From Tetradesmus obliquus (Eukaryota; Chlorophyta; Chlorophyceae; Sphaeropleales; Scenedesmaceae): a stretch of DNA of 64,000 bases. The translations under genes were made by a program, and so were the position numbers. This document shows positions 36,659 to 46,712 of the stretch, piece by piece (within the stretch, counting starts at the first letter, position 1; each line of letters begins with the position of its first letter). The DNA is taken from the NCBI GenBank assembly GCA_030272155.1, contig CP126191.1:9136501-9200500 (forward strand). The letters run 5' to 3'. Below the pieces are notes generated by a model. It was not told where the DNA came from. It made no database searches and saw nothing but the letters and a program-made list of their open reading frames with translations.

Positions 36659-37096
36659 GTTGCAGGAACGGCTTGCAGTGAGAGGTAGCATCGCTTCTGC
36701 TACTTGCAAGCTTCAAGCAACGGTCTAGCACTGGCATTTGCTGCTAGGAACTGCAATCATGGGCTTGCTTGCGCAGATGGCAGCAGTCGTCCCCTTGCGA
36801 AGCAACGCGGATGACAACAACGGATGCACCATGGCCCAGTCACACCCAGTGACAGTCATTGCTGTGCCAGCCAACCAGTACATTGAGAGCAGCACTTCGG
36901 CAGCATGAGCTTCTCAACGGTCTTTCTTTTGTGAACATTAGCTGCACACAGGCCGAGCCACTAGGCAGTAGAACGCCGCACCGAGCTGTTTGCAACACCC
37001 AGTTTGCTAGATCCCCCAAGGGTCTCTAGATCGCGCTAGACAGAAGGCTAGACGCCAAAATCCCTTTGTTTGGGGCATTCATTAGGTCGCGGGCAC
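36659..37096. other. Intergenic region with a 49-codon ORF
   Basis: Upstream of the Lys/Glu-rich gene. It contains one clean short ORF (36759-36908, ATG to TGA, 49 codons, starting MGLLAQMAAVVPLRSNADD) with no homology I recognise. It may be an upstream ORF or chance. No TATA box seen. Confidence 0.3.
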
Positions 37097-39951
37097 ATGA
37101 GTTTTGCAACGAGCAATGCATTCGCAGCTCTAGCCGACGCTAAGAAGGCAAAGAAAAAGAGCTCTAAGGAACACGACAAGAAGAAGAAGGACAAGAAGAA
37201 GACAGTGTCTACAGCTGAGCTAGAAAAGGCTATCTTCTCGCAGCCAAGCATCTCCATCACTTCTTGGGCGGACGAGGAGGACGACGACTATGCCGTGCCA
37301 GTGCTGCCCTCAACATGGGAGCCGGTGAGTTATTTTGCAAATGAGCGTGACAGCAGCCGCTGGCTCCGCCGCTGCCAAGCAGGCAGCAGCAGTAACCCCT
37401 GGTGTGTGTGCCTGCTGCCTGCAGACCGCACCCAATGGCACAGCTGCTGGAGAGGAGGCACACGATGACGAGCACGAGCATGACCATGAGGACAGTGAGG
37501 AGGTGTGTTACGCATGCTCTCAGCGGCTGCTACGCAGAGGCTGCTACAGACTGGGTAGCAGTCGTACTGCCTGAACGCTCAGCCACAGCACAGCTGCTAG
37601 GTCGATCCCAGGCTCTGCCGCTGTCCTTACAATCGTGCATGCACGCAGCATGGTTCACCATGCAGAAATTGCAAATCTATGCAGCAGCTCTGCCAGGCTG
37701 TACTTGGGGGTGGGCAACTGTTCCCCGAACTGCCGGCAGCGCAGCCTGCCTGTCACGCGCACAGCTAATGATACTGCACAGTGCCTTGATCGCACCAACT
37801 TCACTTCAAACTGCTATTCTCTTATCATGCTGTCCTGCAGGAGGTAGACATTGAGAAGGAGCTGGGAGTGGAGCTGGGGCTGGGGCACGACGATGATGAC
37901 GAGGCAGAGGAGGAGAAGCACGAAGGTGCGGGACAGCAGCTTGCAGGACAGCGGCTTGCAGGACAGCAGCTTGCAGGAAAGCTTGTGCAGCGCAGCGTGA
38001 GCAGTTGATCTAGCCCCAGGTAAGCCTTTGCAACCGCCAACGCCAAGTGCCATAGTTAGGCCAACATTGGGCCGCCAAGAGCGGCGTAGTGTTCAGCAAC
38101 AGGCGTATCTTGCCACACTGTGAAGGCAGCAGCACGCGGGTGCACCCAGCCTGCCCTCTGATGCACTTACCGCTGCCGCTGGCACTGCACTGGGGTAGCA
38201 GTTAGAGAATCTGCGTCGTCAGCCGGGGCTGGCCGTCGCGCTGGTGGTGAGTGTGCGTCGCATGCAGCGTGTGTCTGATACCTAATTTCGCATTCTGATG
38301 CTGCTGCTTCCATTGGGTGGAGCCAGCAGCGGGCAGTGCCAGCTTGGCTGAGCTAGCTCGGCCGGGCCAGTCAGGCGCGTTACGTTTGTGATAATCCTGG
38401 CGCGGCACTGCCTGCTGCTTTCTCATGGCTCTGTTGCTGGCCCGGGGGTTTTCTCTGGGCCCCCCTTCACGCAGCTGGCACCTAGATGAACAGAAGCTGG
38501 GTTCATAGTACGGCAGGGATCGGCCGCCAGGCCGCCACCCTCCTGCAGTCTCCAATCCCCAGGACAGTTCGCGTTGCAGGTAGCACGCTTGTGCTGTCTC
38601 GTTTTTTTGTTTCTGTCGGAGCTCCTGGCTGTTGTGTGTGCCGTCCTTCGTCCATGCACGCACACTATGTACCATTGAGTGCCGCACAGCCCTTGCATGA
38701 CTGTGCTGCGCTGTGCTGCGTACTTTGCGCTGCTCTGCAGAGGAGGCACAGGACGAGGCTGCGCCTGCCGCTGCGGCCGTACCCAAGCCTGCAGCAGAGC
38801 CTGAGAAGCAGCTGTCAAAGAAGGTGCGCTGCTGGGCACGCCTGACACGCCTGTATTGTTGGGGAGGCGCCGCTGCTGCATTGCGACGCTTTGCCTCTTT
38901 CAGCCTTTCAGCCTTGCTTGAGGGCGCTCGGCCTTGCTGTTGCAATGTGTGCGCAGCCACTCCTGCACTGTCCTGTGCTCTGCAAGCTACGCACATGGAT
39001 GCAGTTTGTCGACTCCTGTCTTACAACTCCTGCCATACAAAATACGTGTTTATCCTTTCAAAAATGCTATGTGTTTTGTGTTTTATATGCGTGCTGCAGG
39101 AGCTGAAGAAGAAGGAGCTGGACGAGCGCACATTGATGCAGTGTGTGATATACTGTTGTACACAACTGTTTCATTTTACGCTAATCATGTTGTTGTTATG
39201 TTGATGCACATGCCGCAGGAGCTGAAGAAGAAGGAGCTGGACGAGCTGGACGCCATCTTCAGCGAGCTGGGCATCAGCACAGAGGAGAAGGCGGCGCGGG
39301 AAGCGGCAGCAGAGAAGAAGAAAAAGAAGAAGGAGAAGAAGAAGGGCGCCAACGGCGAGGTAGAGAACGGCAGCGGCAGCGCCGAGCAGCAGCAGCAGCA
39401 GCAGCCAGCAGCAGAGCCGGAGCCAGAGCCGGAGCCTGCAGCTGGCGATGAGTCAGGGGAGTCTGTGGACCCTGCTGTGGTGAGTGGGGCAGGCTCTGGT
39501 GCGCTGACAAATACAAATTTGCTTGGGCCAGCTGCTTTGCAACGCTGATGCCAGTTGTGCAGTAGTGGGTTGGCTGACGCCGCCATAGCAGCGTCAGCTC
39601 ACTGGCCGCGTAGGTTGTGGAAGCGGTGGCTGTGTATTCTGCTTTACTTATCGGTTCGGGTCTCATTATGGCTGGTTATACCGTGTGCCAGCTGCCAGTG
39701 CTCGAGCATGAGCGCAAGGTCTCTGTCTGTGTGCCGTACCACATTGAAGGGTCGTGTGATGCACCTGCTGCGCCTTCTGCTGCCTGCTGCAGGTGAGAGC
39801 TCGCCTTGCCGCAAAGAAGAAGGCAGCTGAGGCGGCAGCAGCCAAGAAGAAGAGCATAGCAGCGGCAGCAGCAGCTGAGGCCAAGGCACGTGCAAAGAAG
39901 GCGGGAGGCAAGAAGGACACGTCTAACTGGAACCAGGCACCCACACGCTAA
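37097..39951 (+). CDS. Lys/Glu-rich protein of unknown function, complete
   Basis: Six exons (37097-37324, 37425-37502, 37841-37925, 38741-38823, 39219-39479, 39793-39951) give 297 aa in frame. The N-terminus MSFATSNAFAALADAKKAKKK is followed by basic runs, then acidic stretches (DDEHEHDHEDSEE; DDDDEAEEEKHE), then ELKKKELDELDAIFSELGI, a second Lys run, a Gln run, an EPEPEPEP block, and an Ala/Lys coiled region ending KKDTSNWNQAPTR. Alternating basic and acidic low-complexity blocks suggest an RNA- or ribosome-associated protein, but this is only inference. The intron before exon 5 contains a partial duplicate of that exon's start (39096-39126). I recognise no family with confidence. Confidence 0.75.
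39096..39245 (+). repeat. Partial exon duplication (31-bp exact copies, 119 bp apart)
   Basis: The splice acceptor and first nine codons of exon 5 (GCAG then ELKKKELDE) occur identically at 39096-39126 and 39215-39245. The upstream copy runs out of the duplicated sequence into a stop-containing frame with no phase-0 donor, so the downstream copy is the real exon. Confidence 0.9.
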
Positions 39952-41238
39952 GCAGCAGCAGCACCGCCAACAGCAACGGCAACAGCAGCAGCTGCTGCAT
40001 GCTGCTCAGCAGCGGCAGGCAAGCGGCAGGCTTGGTGGAGTGGCCGGCCGTGGATGTTGTTGGTGGGGCCACATCAAGCAGCAGCAGCAGCTTGCAGCGG
40101 CAGGCATGCGGCGGGCTTGGTGGACCGGCGGTTGCCGCTTGTTTTGCGGTGTGGTATAGCTGGGGGCTGTGCCAAGCAGCAGCAGCAGCAGCTGTGGCTG
40201 ATGTCAGCAGGGATCATGCTGCACGCAGCAGCTGCTGCGGCGGCGTGCAAAGGCTGTTGGTGGTTTGAGAGAGCGCTGCGGGTGTGCTGCTGTGCGATCA
40301 ACATTACTCTGCAGTACAGCAGCACGCGCGTGGTGTGGCAGGAACGTTGGCTGGGTCATGGCTGCAGTGCTTGCCAGCTGCGCGTCTTCCCAGCAGGCGA
40401 TGCTCTGCGGTGTTTGCTGGTCAACTGGCCATAAGCAGCATTTGTTGGGCTCAGCACCCTTGATCCGTGGGTACAGGCACTTGTCGGGCATTCACCGCAT
40501 GCGCGCATTGCCCTTGGACTGTTTAGTTAGCTGGTGCCTCGTGCTGGCCCGTAGCTACGCTCTTGCTGTTCATAGCTCTCGTTGCGAGCATAGTCACCCG
40601 TGATTGTGCTGCAGTTGTGCGGCATTCTCGGTATAGGCAGCAGCAGCAGGCCAGGCCAGGCATCAGGTTGAGGCAAGGAGTGCGTGTACTGTTTGTGTTG
40701 CAGCAGCATGCAGGGTATGCAGGCAGCACCATGCTCTGCTTTCGCCCAGGGAGAAGTGGCCAGCAGCACAGGAAGAGCTATGCATCAGCACAGCACTGGT
40801 GCACTGATGCCGGCTCGTTCCTGGCGGCTGTGATTTCCCGCCAACAGCTGCCTCTGCAGCTGGGCTGGGGCCCTGGTGGTGTACTGCTGCAGCAAAGGCT
40901 CTGCTCAGTGTGTGCTGCCCCGTCGCCTGCTCTGCAGCTGCGTTTGCTGCGCCAGCTTGTGCTGCTTCTCGCAGCTTGGGTATATGGGGGTTGCTGTTGA
41001 TGATGGATGTGGGCATCTGCTTGTTGCTGGCAGTTTTGTTGCGCACAAAACGCGCTGTGCCGTCTTTCGTGTTTTGGCACTTGCCAGTGTCTTGGAAGCT
41101 GGGGAAGGCTGCCGATGCCGCTGTGCGGCCAGCTCACCACGCCATGCATGGTGTTATACTCCCAGTCCAAGTTTCATTGCTGTGCAGTATTGGTAACAGT
41201 TAGCACTGATTGGGGACGTCAGTGACCAGCAAGTCTGC

Positions 41239-41243
41239 TGTAA
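41239..41243 (+). terminator. TGTAA, possible polyadenylation signal of the Lys/Glu-rich gene
   Basis: About 1.3 kb past the stop at 39951. The orientation is right but the distance is large. Confidence 0.25.
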
Positions 41244-41415
41244 AAGGACGATTTTACTGCTGCCAGCAGTGTCTGGCAGCCTCAAAGGCTGCTGGCGGGG
41301 CTGTGTGCATTGTGATTAAACTGTGCTTCGCGTGCCAAGCATGCTGAACACCCTTCATGATGCTACATGTGGGAGGATGAAACGATGCACCTGCACTCTG
41401 ATGCCGTGTGTGCCT

Positions 41416-41464
41416 GGTGTCACCGGAGTGCATGTGACTCCTGTCAGGAGTCACTGGGTGACAC
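41416..41464. repeat. Nested inverted repeat (hairpin-forming)
   Basis: Inner arms GTGACTCCTG / CAGGAGTCAC (41434-41454, one central base) are flanked by outer arms GGTGTCACC / GGTGACAC (41416-41424 and 41457-41464). It lies about 310 bp upstream of the GT49 start codon. Confidence 0.85.
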
Positions 41465-41776
41465 AACTGACAGCTTAGCACTCGTCTTGGTGACAACGCC
41501 CTGCCTGAACAGCTCGATGTAGCTCTAGCATGGAATCAGTTGTTTCCGAGTCAAATTTATTCAAGGAGTCAGCACAGCGACAAAGGAAAGAGCGGGTTGC
41601 TGCCGTGACCGGGAGTCTGCAAGAATCGCTGTACTGATCGTAAAATCATGATGTGTCTACCGTAGTAGTCTAATGGTATGAATAACACATTCGGTTTGCG
41701 GAAGAATAGCTCTAGTGCTCTACAAGCGGTTGCTGGGGACCCATCGCTGGACAGCCAGCAAAAGCATAAGGATCCC

Positions 41777-44638
41777 ATGGCTTGGAAATTGGGTCGCAGA
41801 GCCTTGCTTGTGATGTTGTTGGCAGGCTGTGCTTGCCTGGCATACAGCCAAAGCGTCACAGCGGGCAGCGCAGAAAAGAGCGGCAGCAGCAGCGGTGCAG
41901 GTCCTCCAAGCGAGCTTTACAGCTGCATAAATGATGGGTTTGACCAGCAACTTACTAATTATCGGGACTTCGCGTATCAGAAGCCTGTTAGGTGCGCCGG
42001 GGATACAGCAGCAGTCGTTGGCAGCTCCCAAAGACGATTCGACAGCATGCATGCTGAATGGCTGCCTGCATAACAACGATGCCTTGCAGTTCATCATGCA
42101 TGTTGTGCTGCCATAGCTTCATGTTAGCCAGTGGATAGTGTGCCAGCACCAGCGCTGATGATGTGCTGCACATGCCCACAGGATGAAGCTGCACAAGGCG
42201 TGGTGGTCCAGCAAATCACCAGCAGTGAAGGTCACCATTGTGACAGGCCTCAATCCAAGCAGGGTAAATCAGCTGGAGTCGCAGTGCACCAGCTACAAGG
42301 GGCCCATCAGCGCAGCAGTGTATGTTGTGCTGCCAAACCCAGACAAAGCGCCGGAGCTGACAGAAGAGCACAAACGGATCCTGCAGGAAGCAGAACAGCA
42401 AGTTGATGAGTTCCATAGAAGGTGGGCATGCGCCCTGCAGCGCTGCTGGTCAGCAGCAACGAGTTGCAGCATGCAGTGCTCGCCACACTGGCACAGTGTG
42501 GCTGGCCAGCTTGCATCACATATGATGGCACATCCGCAGCTGCTGGTGCTGCCAGCTTTGACCCGAGCATGGCAGCAGTTTGACTCTTCACATATGACCC
42601 GTTCCTGCAAGCTCTGCTGCAACCCACACACACCACCTGGCACGCAATTCACTCGGCGTCCACATGCTGCGTGTGCTGCTTGCAGGATGGAGGCCGCGGA
42701 CAACTGCCAGCTGGACATCCTGCTGCTGTACGAGACAGTGCTGGATGAGGTGATGCGGGTCATGTTCCCCATCAATACCATGCGCAACTACGCGCTGCTG
42801 CAGGCACGCACGCCGCTGGTAGCCATGGTGGATGTGGACCTCATTGTCAGCAACGCGCTGCTGCAGTGGCTGCTGGATAAGAGGAAGTGAGTGCAGCTGC
42901 AGGAAGCCTAGCAAAAGGAGGCGAAGCATGCCATGTACAGCTTTGGTCGGCCCATGCGGCAGCATATGGCAGCAGCAGAAGCAACTGCACAGTACGCAGC
43001 ATGATACAAGCAGTCAGTTGTGCTGCTCACATCATGTGCATCCTGCAGTTGCTCGGCACATGGCATTTCCGCTGATGCATCCTGCAGGCATCTGCCACTT
43101 GCAAAACACGCTTGGTAGTCACTTACCGCTCCATGCAACTTACTGCTCGCAGCTATGACCAGCTGCGGGAGATGACGCGCGGCAAGACAGTGGTGGTGCT
43201 GCCAGCGTTTGAGACAGCGCCGCAGAAGAACATGACGCTCGCGCACGACCTGGCAGACACAGCAGCCATGATGAACAAGGAGCAGCTGGGGCGGCTGGTG
43301 CAGAAGCGGCTGATCTATCAGTTTGCGCTGTACCTGTTCCGGCAGGTGAGGCGCAGCAGGGCAGCTGCTGCAGGCTGGGAGGCACTGCTGTGCACTGCTC
43401 ACACACAGGGTGCATGCATGCATACCAGCAGCAGCCATGGCAGGCTGGAGTATGCAGCAGCAGCAGCAGCAGCCCAGGAAAAGAAGCTGTTGGGCGCAAG
43501 CTGGTGGGTCTGTGTGGCGCAGGCCTCTGCTGCACGCACTTGAGAAGCAGCAGCGAGATGCGGAAGTCGGCTGAGGACGCAGCTGCCGCTACTTCTGGCT
43601 GATGCAGCAGTAGCACACATATCTGCTGCATGGAGAGGCAGTAGCTTGTGATTTGGCAAGCATGCAGCACGCCTGTGCAGATGCGTGACTGTTGAGGCGT
43701 GAGGCACGCCCCTGTCGCGACACATGCCTGCTGTCTGCGCCTGCAGGGCCACAACTGCACGGATTACGCCAAGTGGTTCAAGGCAGACCAGCCGTACGAT
43801 GTGGAGTACCATGACGGCTACGAGCCCTGGTTCATCATTGACAGGTTCCGCAACCCCTGGTATGACGTGTCTTTCCGGGGCTATGGCTGGAACAAGGTGT
43901 CTCACGTGGTCAATATCTTCTACCAGAAGTGAGTGGAGGGATAGGAGGAAGAGGGGTTGCTTTGGTGTCTTTGTGTGGCATACGCCGCTTCAGATACTTG
44001 GAGGAAGGGAGGGGTTTCATGTCAGTGTTTAGGCGGCAGACGCCCATTAGATGCGCCTGAAGTAAATGAGCAGGGCAGGTGGTGTGTAGGGGGCAAGTGC
44101 AGTTCTGCACAGCGCATGCGTGCGGCTCTGCCTGGGATCTTCAAACGTGTGTGTGAGGATAAGGACAAGATGTGGGCTTTGGTGCCGGTGCTGCAGTGGT
44201 AGCGCCTGGTGCCAATCGACCCTTGCATGCTGTGTACTCATGTGCAACCGCTCTGCTGTCGCGTGCAGGTACAAGTTCCTGGCGCACCCCACCGGCTTCA
44301 TCGTGCACCGGCAGCACTCGCGCAGCAACGCGGACAAGATGTACCAGGTGCAGAAGAAGAGCTACGAGAAGGACATGGAGGCGGGCAAGATCACGGCAGA
44401 CAAACCCAACAACAACCTGGCTGGGCTCACGCACAGGTTCAGGGACAAGGTGCAGGCTGAGGTGGCTGCAGGAAACTACACCAGCCTCGTGGATGAAGGC
44501 ATCCTGAACTGCGTGAAGCGCCTGCCGTGGTGGCAGGAGTCGGACAGCTTGACGCAGCGGCGGCAGCTGCAGCTGCAGCAGCGGGGGCAGCAGCGGCCGC
44601 GGCGGTTGCTGTGGGGCTGGCTGCAGCGGCTGCTATAG
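41777..44638 (+). CDS. LARGE-type glycosyltransferase (GT49 domain), complete
   Basis: Six exons (41777-41991, 42182-42421, 42686-42886, 43153-43345, 43747-43928, 44269-44638) give 466 aa. MAWKLGRRALLVMLLAGCACLAYS is a signal peptide or type II anchor, so the enzyme should be in the secretory pathway. The catalytic part aligns in order with the C-terminal GT49 half of animal LARGE and B4GAT1: CTSYKGPISAAVYV, FPINTMRNYALL, the metal-binding DVD (about 201-203) in VAMVDVDL, VVVLPAFET, GHNCTDYAKWF, PYDVEYHDGYEPWF, FRGYGWNKVSHV and HPTGFIVHRQHS. GT49 members add beta-1,3-GlcA or beta-1,3-GlcNAc. The GT8 half of LARGE is absent, so B4GAT1 is the closer architecture. The donor and acceptor sugars here are unknown. 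An in-frame upstream ATG (41678) would hide the hydrophobic segment and is less likely. Confidence 0.88.
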
Positions 44639-46712
44639 TGTAGTGTAGCTTCAGGCTGGTCGCCAGCCAGGCGGTGCCATCATTTCAACTGTAGTTTCCT
44701 GCAGGAACAGCATCAACAACGGCTTCGGCAGCGAGTGCAGTAGCGGTAGGCTGCAGCAGTGGCAGCAGCTGATGCTACTCCAAACACTCCAGCAGATGTA
44801 TGCTGAGTGCAGCACTTGCCTGGTGGTCGGCGCAGTTGGGGCGGGCAGAGCTGCAGATGTTTAGGTCAGCAGCATCGCACTGATTCAGCCAGGTCAGCGA
44901 GGCACTGCGAATTGCACTGGCAGCGTCACGCTGGTGCTGCTATGGCGTGCTTGCATAGCAGCATATGGTAGCAGCCACACTAGCTGGCATGGCTGCTGCT
45001 GCAGCCCACCCGTTGTGCATGTCAGGCGAGCCTCCTTGGTGATGAGCGAGTGCTACGGATCAGTGCTGGTAGAGTAGGGTGAGTTGCCTGACCCATTGCG
45101 GGCAATAGGCAGCTGGCAACGCTGTCATTGTTACTACTTCTTCTACATCAACAAACGCAATGCATGATCATACAGCTTTCAAGAGACAACACCTGTGTGC
45201 GAGGGAACTCCATCGTCATGTGCAGTGCAGGGCATCTAGCTGTGCCCGTTCTTTCGTTTGGTGATCTGTTTGCATGGATGCCAACGCCTTCAAGCAATGG
45301 CAGGCTTGGTCTGTGGTGTCAAACAACCTTCGGCTTGTGAGTAGCACGCTGGTATCAGCTGTGTGGCTGCATCCACCTTATGTACATATGGGCTGCAGTG
45401 GTGCCTGTGGCTGCAGCCGTCCAAACGCACTACAGGATACAAGCAGGGTTTGTGGCGTTGACATCCTTGTGTAGTCATGCTTGCAGCAGCGCATTCCGCG
45501 CCGCTGCACCTGATACATGGGTCACATGATGTGTGGTAATCCCATGTTATACCATGCAATGGCAATCTTGTGACGGCTTCGCTGCTTTCCTTCGTGCGCT
45601 GGTGTAGCAGGCGCAGAGGGCCACTGGCAGTGCTACTCGCGCCATCCATTTTGTAACGAGCCCATCATCATCATCATGTTACTCATCAAGCCATAGCATC
45701 AACGAGCCCATGTCAATGGTGCGCTTGAGAGACCACCCAGGTGCCCAGTTTTCGGCCAGAGCTTCCATAGGGCATAATTCCCGCGCAGAGAGTTGGAGAT
45801 GAAAAGAAAGGGCAAGACCAAGTCAGTGTGGCCTACGGGTCATGTTGAGCTGCTGCACGCCCCCAAAGCATCATGATTGGTTTGCACTCCCTGTGCTGAC
45901 ATGCTACGACACTATTGGTTACTAGTATATCGTAGCAAGCAGAGCTGTATCTACTACACTAGTTGTGATGTTGCAAAGTCGTACAAATCATTGATAGCGG
46001 GCCCAGCCTGACCCATGCAGTCGCCGACTGTCCGGCGGACTGCAGCCTGAAGCTAGTGGTGTGATCAATGAGAGTCCTGCTTGAAGCTCAGCAACCGCTG
46101 CTGACAGTTGTGATTCCCTTAAATTGTTCAAACACGAAACCTGTCGAGAGCACCTTGTGATCCAGGCCCAGGCCCCAGCACTGTTCCAAACAGCCATAGT
46201 GGTTGAGACAGCGCTGCCGCGGCATCAGTGCACATCTGCGAATTGGACACCAGCTCCAAGTGCAATATTTGCTTTGTGACACGACATGTGCATCCCTACC
46301 ATGTGACCTCTGGCAGACAAGGCTGGCCTCATCACGTCACCGCTGCATGGCATGCGCATGGCAAGTGGCGGCACCAGGAAGCAGCACAACAGCTGCCGCA
46401 TACACTTTTCCACCTTCATGGGTCCAGTGCTTCCTTGGTACCGCTATGCAGTGCGTCTGCGTCCTCCCAGGGCCAGCCAGCCTCGGCTGTGTGCACACAG
46501 CGAACCCTATCGAGCCTGTACCTCTACCAATACGCCTGTACACATGAGAGGTAGTGCCGGCCCCGACGGTCTTGCACTGTGTTTCAGTTGCTTAAAATGT
46601 ATTGTACGAGTTGAGTTGCTGGAGTAAGACTGCGCACCGTGCTGGGCAGCGAACTGCAGCAACCTCTCTCTCGGCGACAAGCAAGCCAGCAGTACAGGGA
46701 GGCCCTGGCACC
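44639..46712. other. Intergenic region, no gene seen
   Basis: 2.1 kb between tandem + genes, with CAG-rich 3' sequence to about 45.0 kb, a TGTAA at 45652, and unremarkable DNA up to the short first exon of the BTB-SBP gene. Short frames on both strands lack domains and splice support. Confidence 0.45.
45652..45656 (+). terminator. TGTAA, possible polyadenylation signal of the GT49 gene
   Basis: About 1.0 kb past the GT49 stop, the first + strand TGTAA I find. Low certainty. Confidence 0.25.

Larger units (their letters stand above)
39952..41776. other. Intergenic region, CAG/GCA-rich, with a nested palindrome
   Basis: 1.8 kb between two tandem + genes. It holds many CAG/GCA clusters, a TGTAA at 41239 and a nested inverted repeat at 41416-41464. 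Frames such as 40265-40603 are Cys/Trp-rich and lack domains. No gene is supported. Confidence 0.45.

Noticed and set aside
41678..41776. Upstream in-frame ATG as the GT49 start
   Set aside because: It adds a hydrophilic, low-conservation leader that would bury the clear signal/anchor sequence beginning at 41777.
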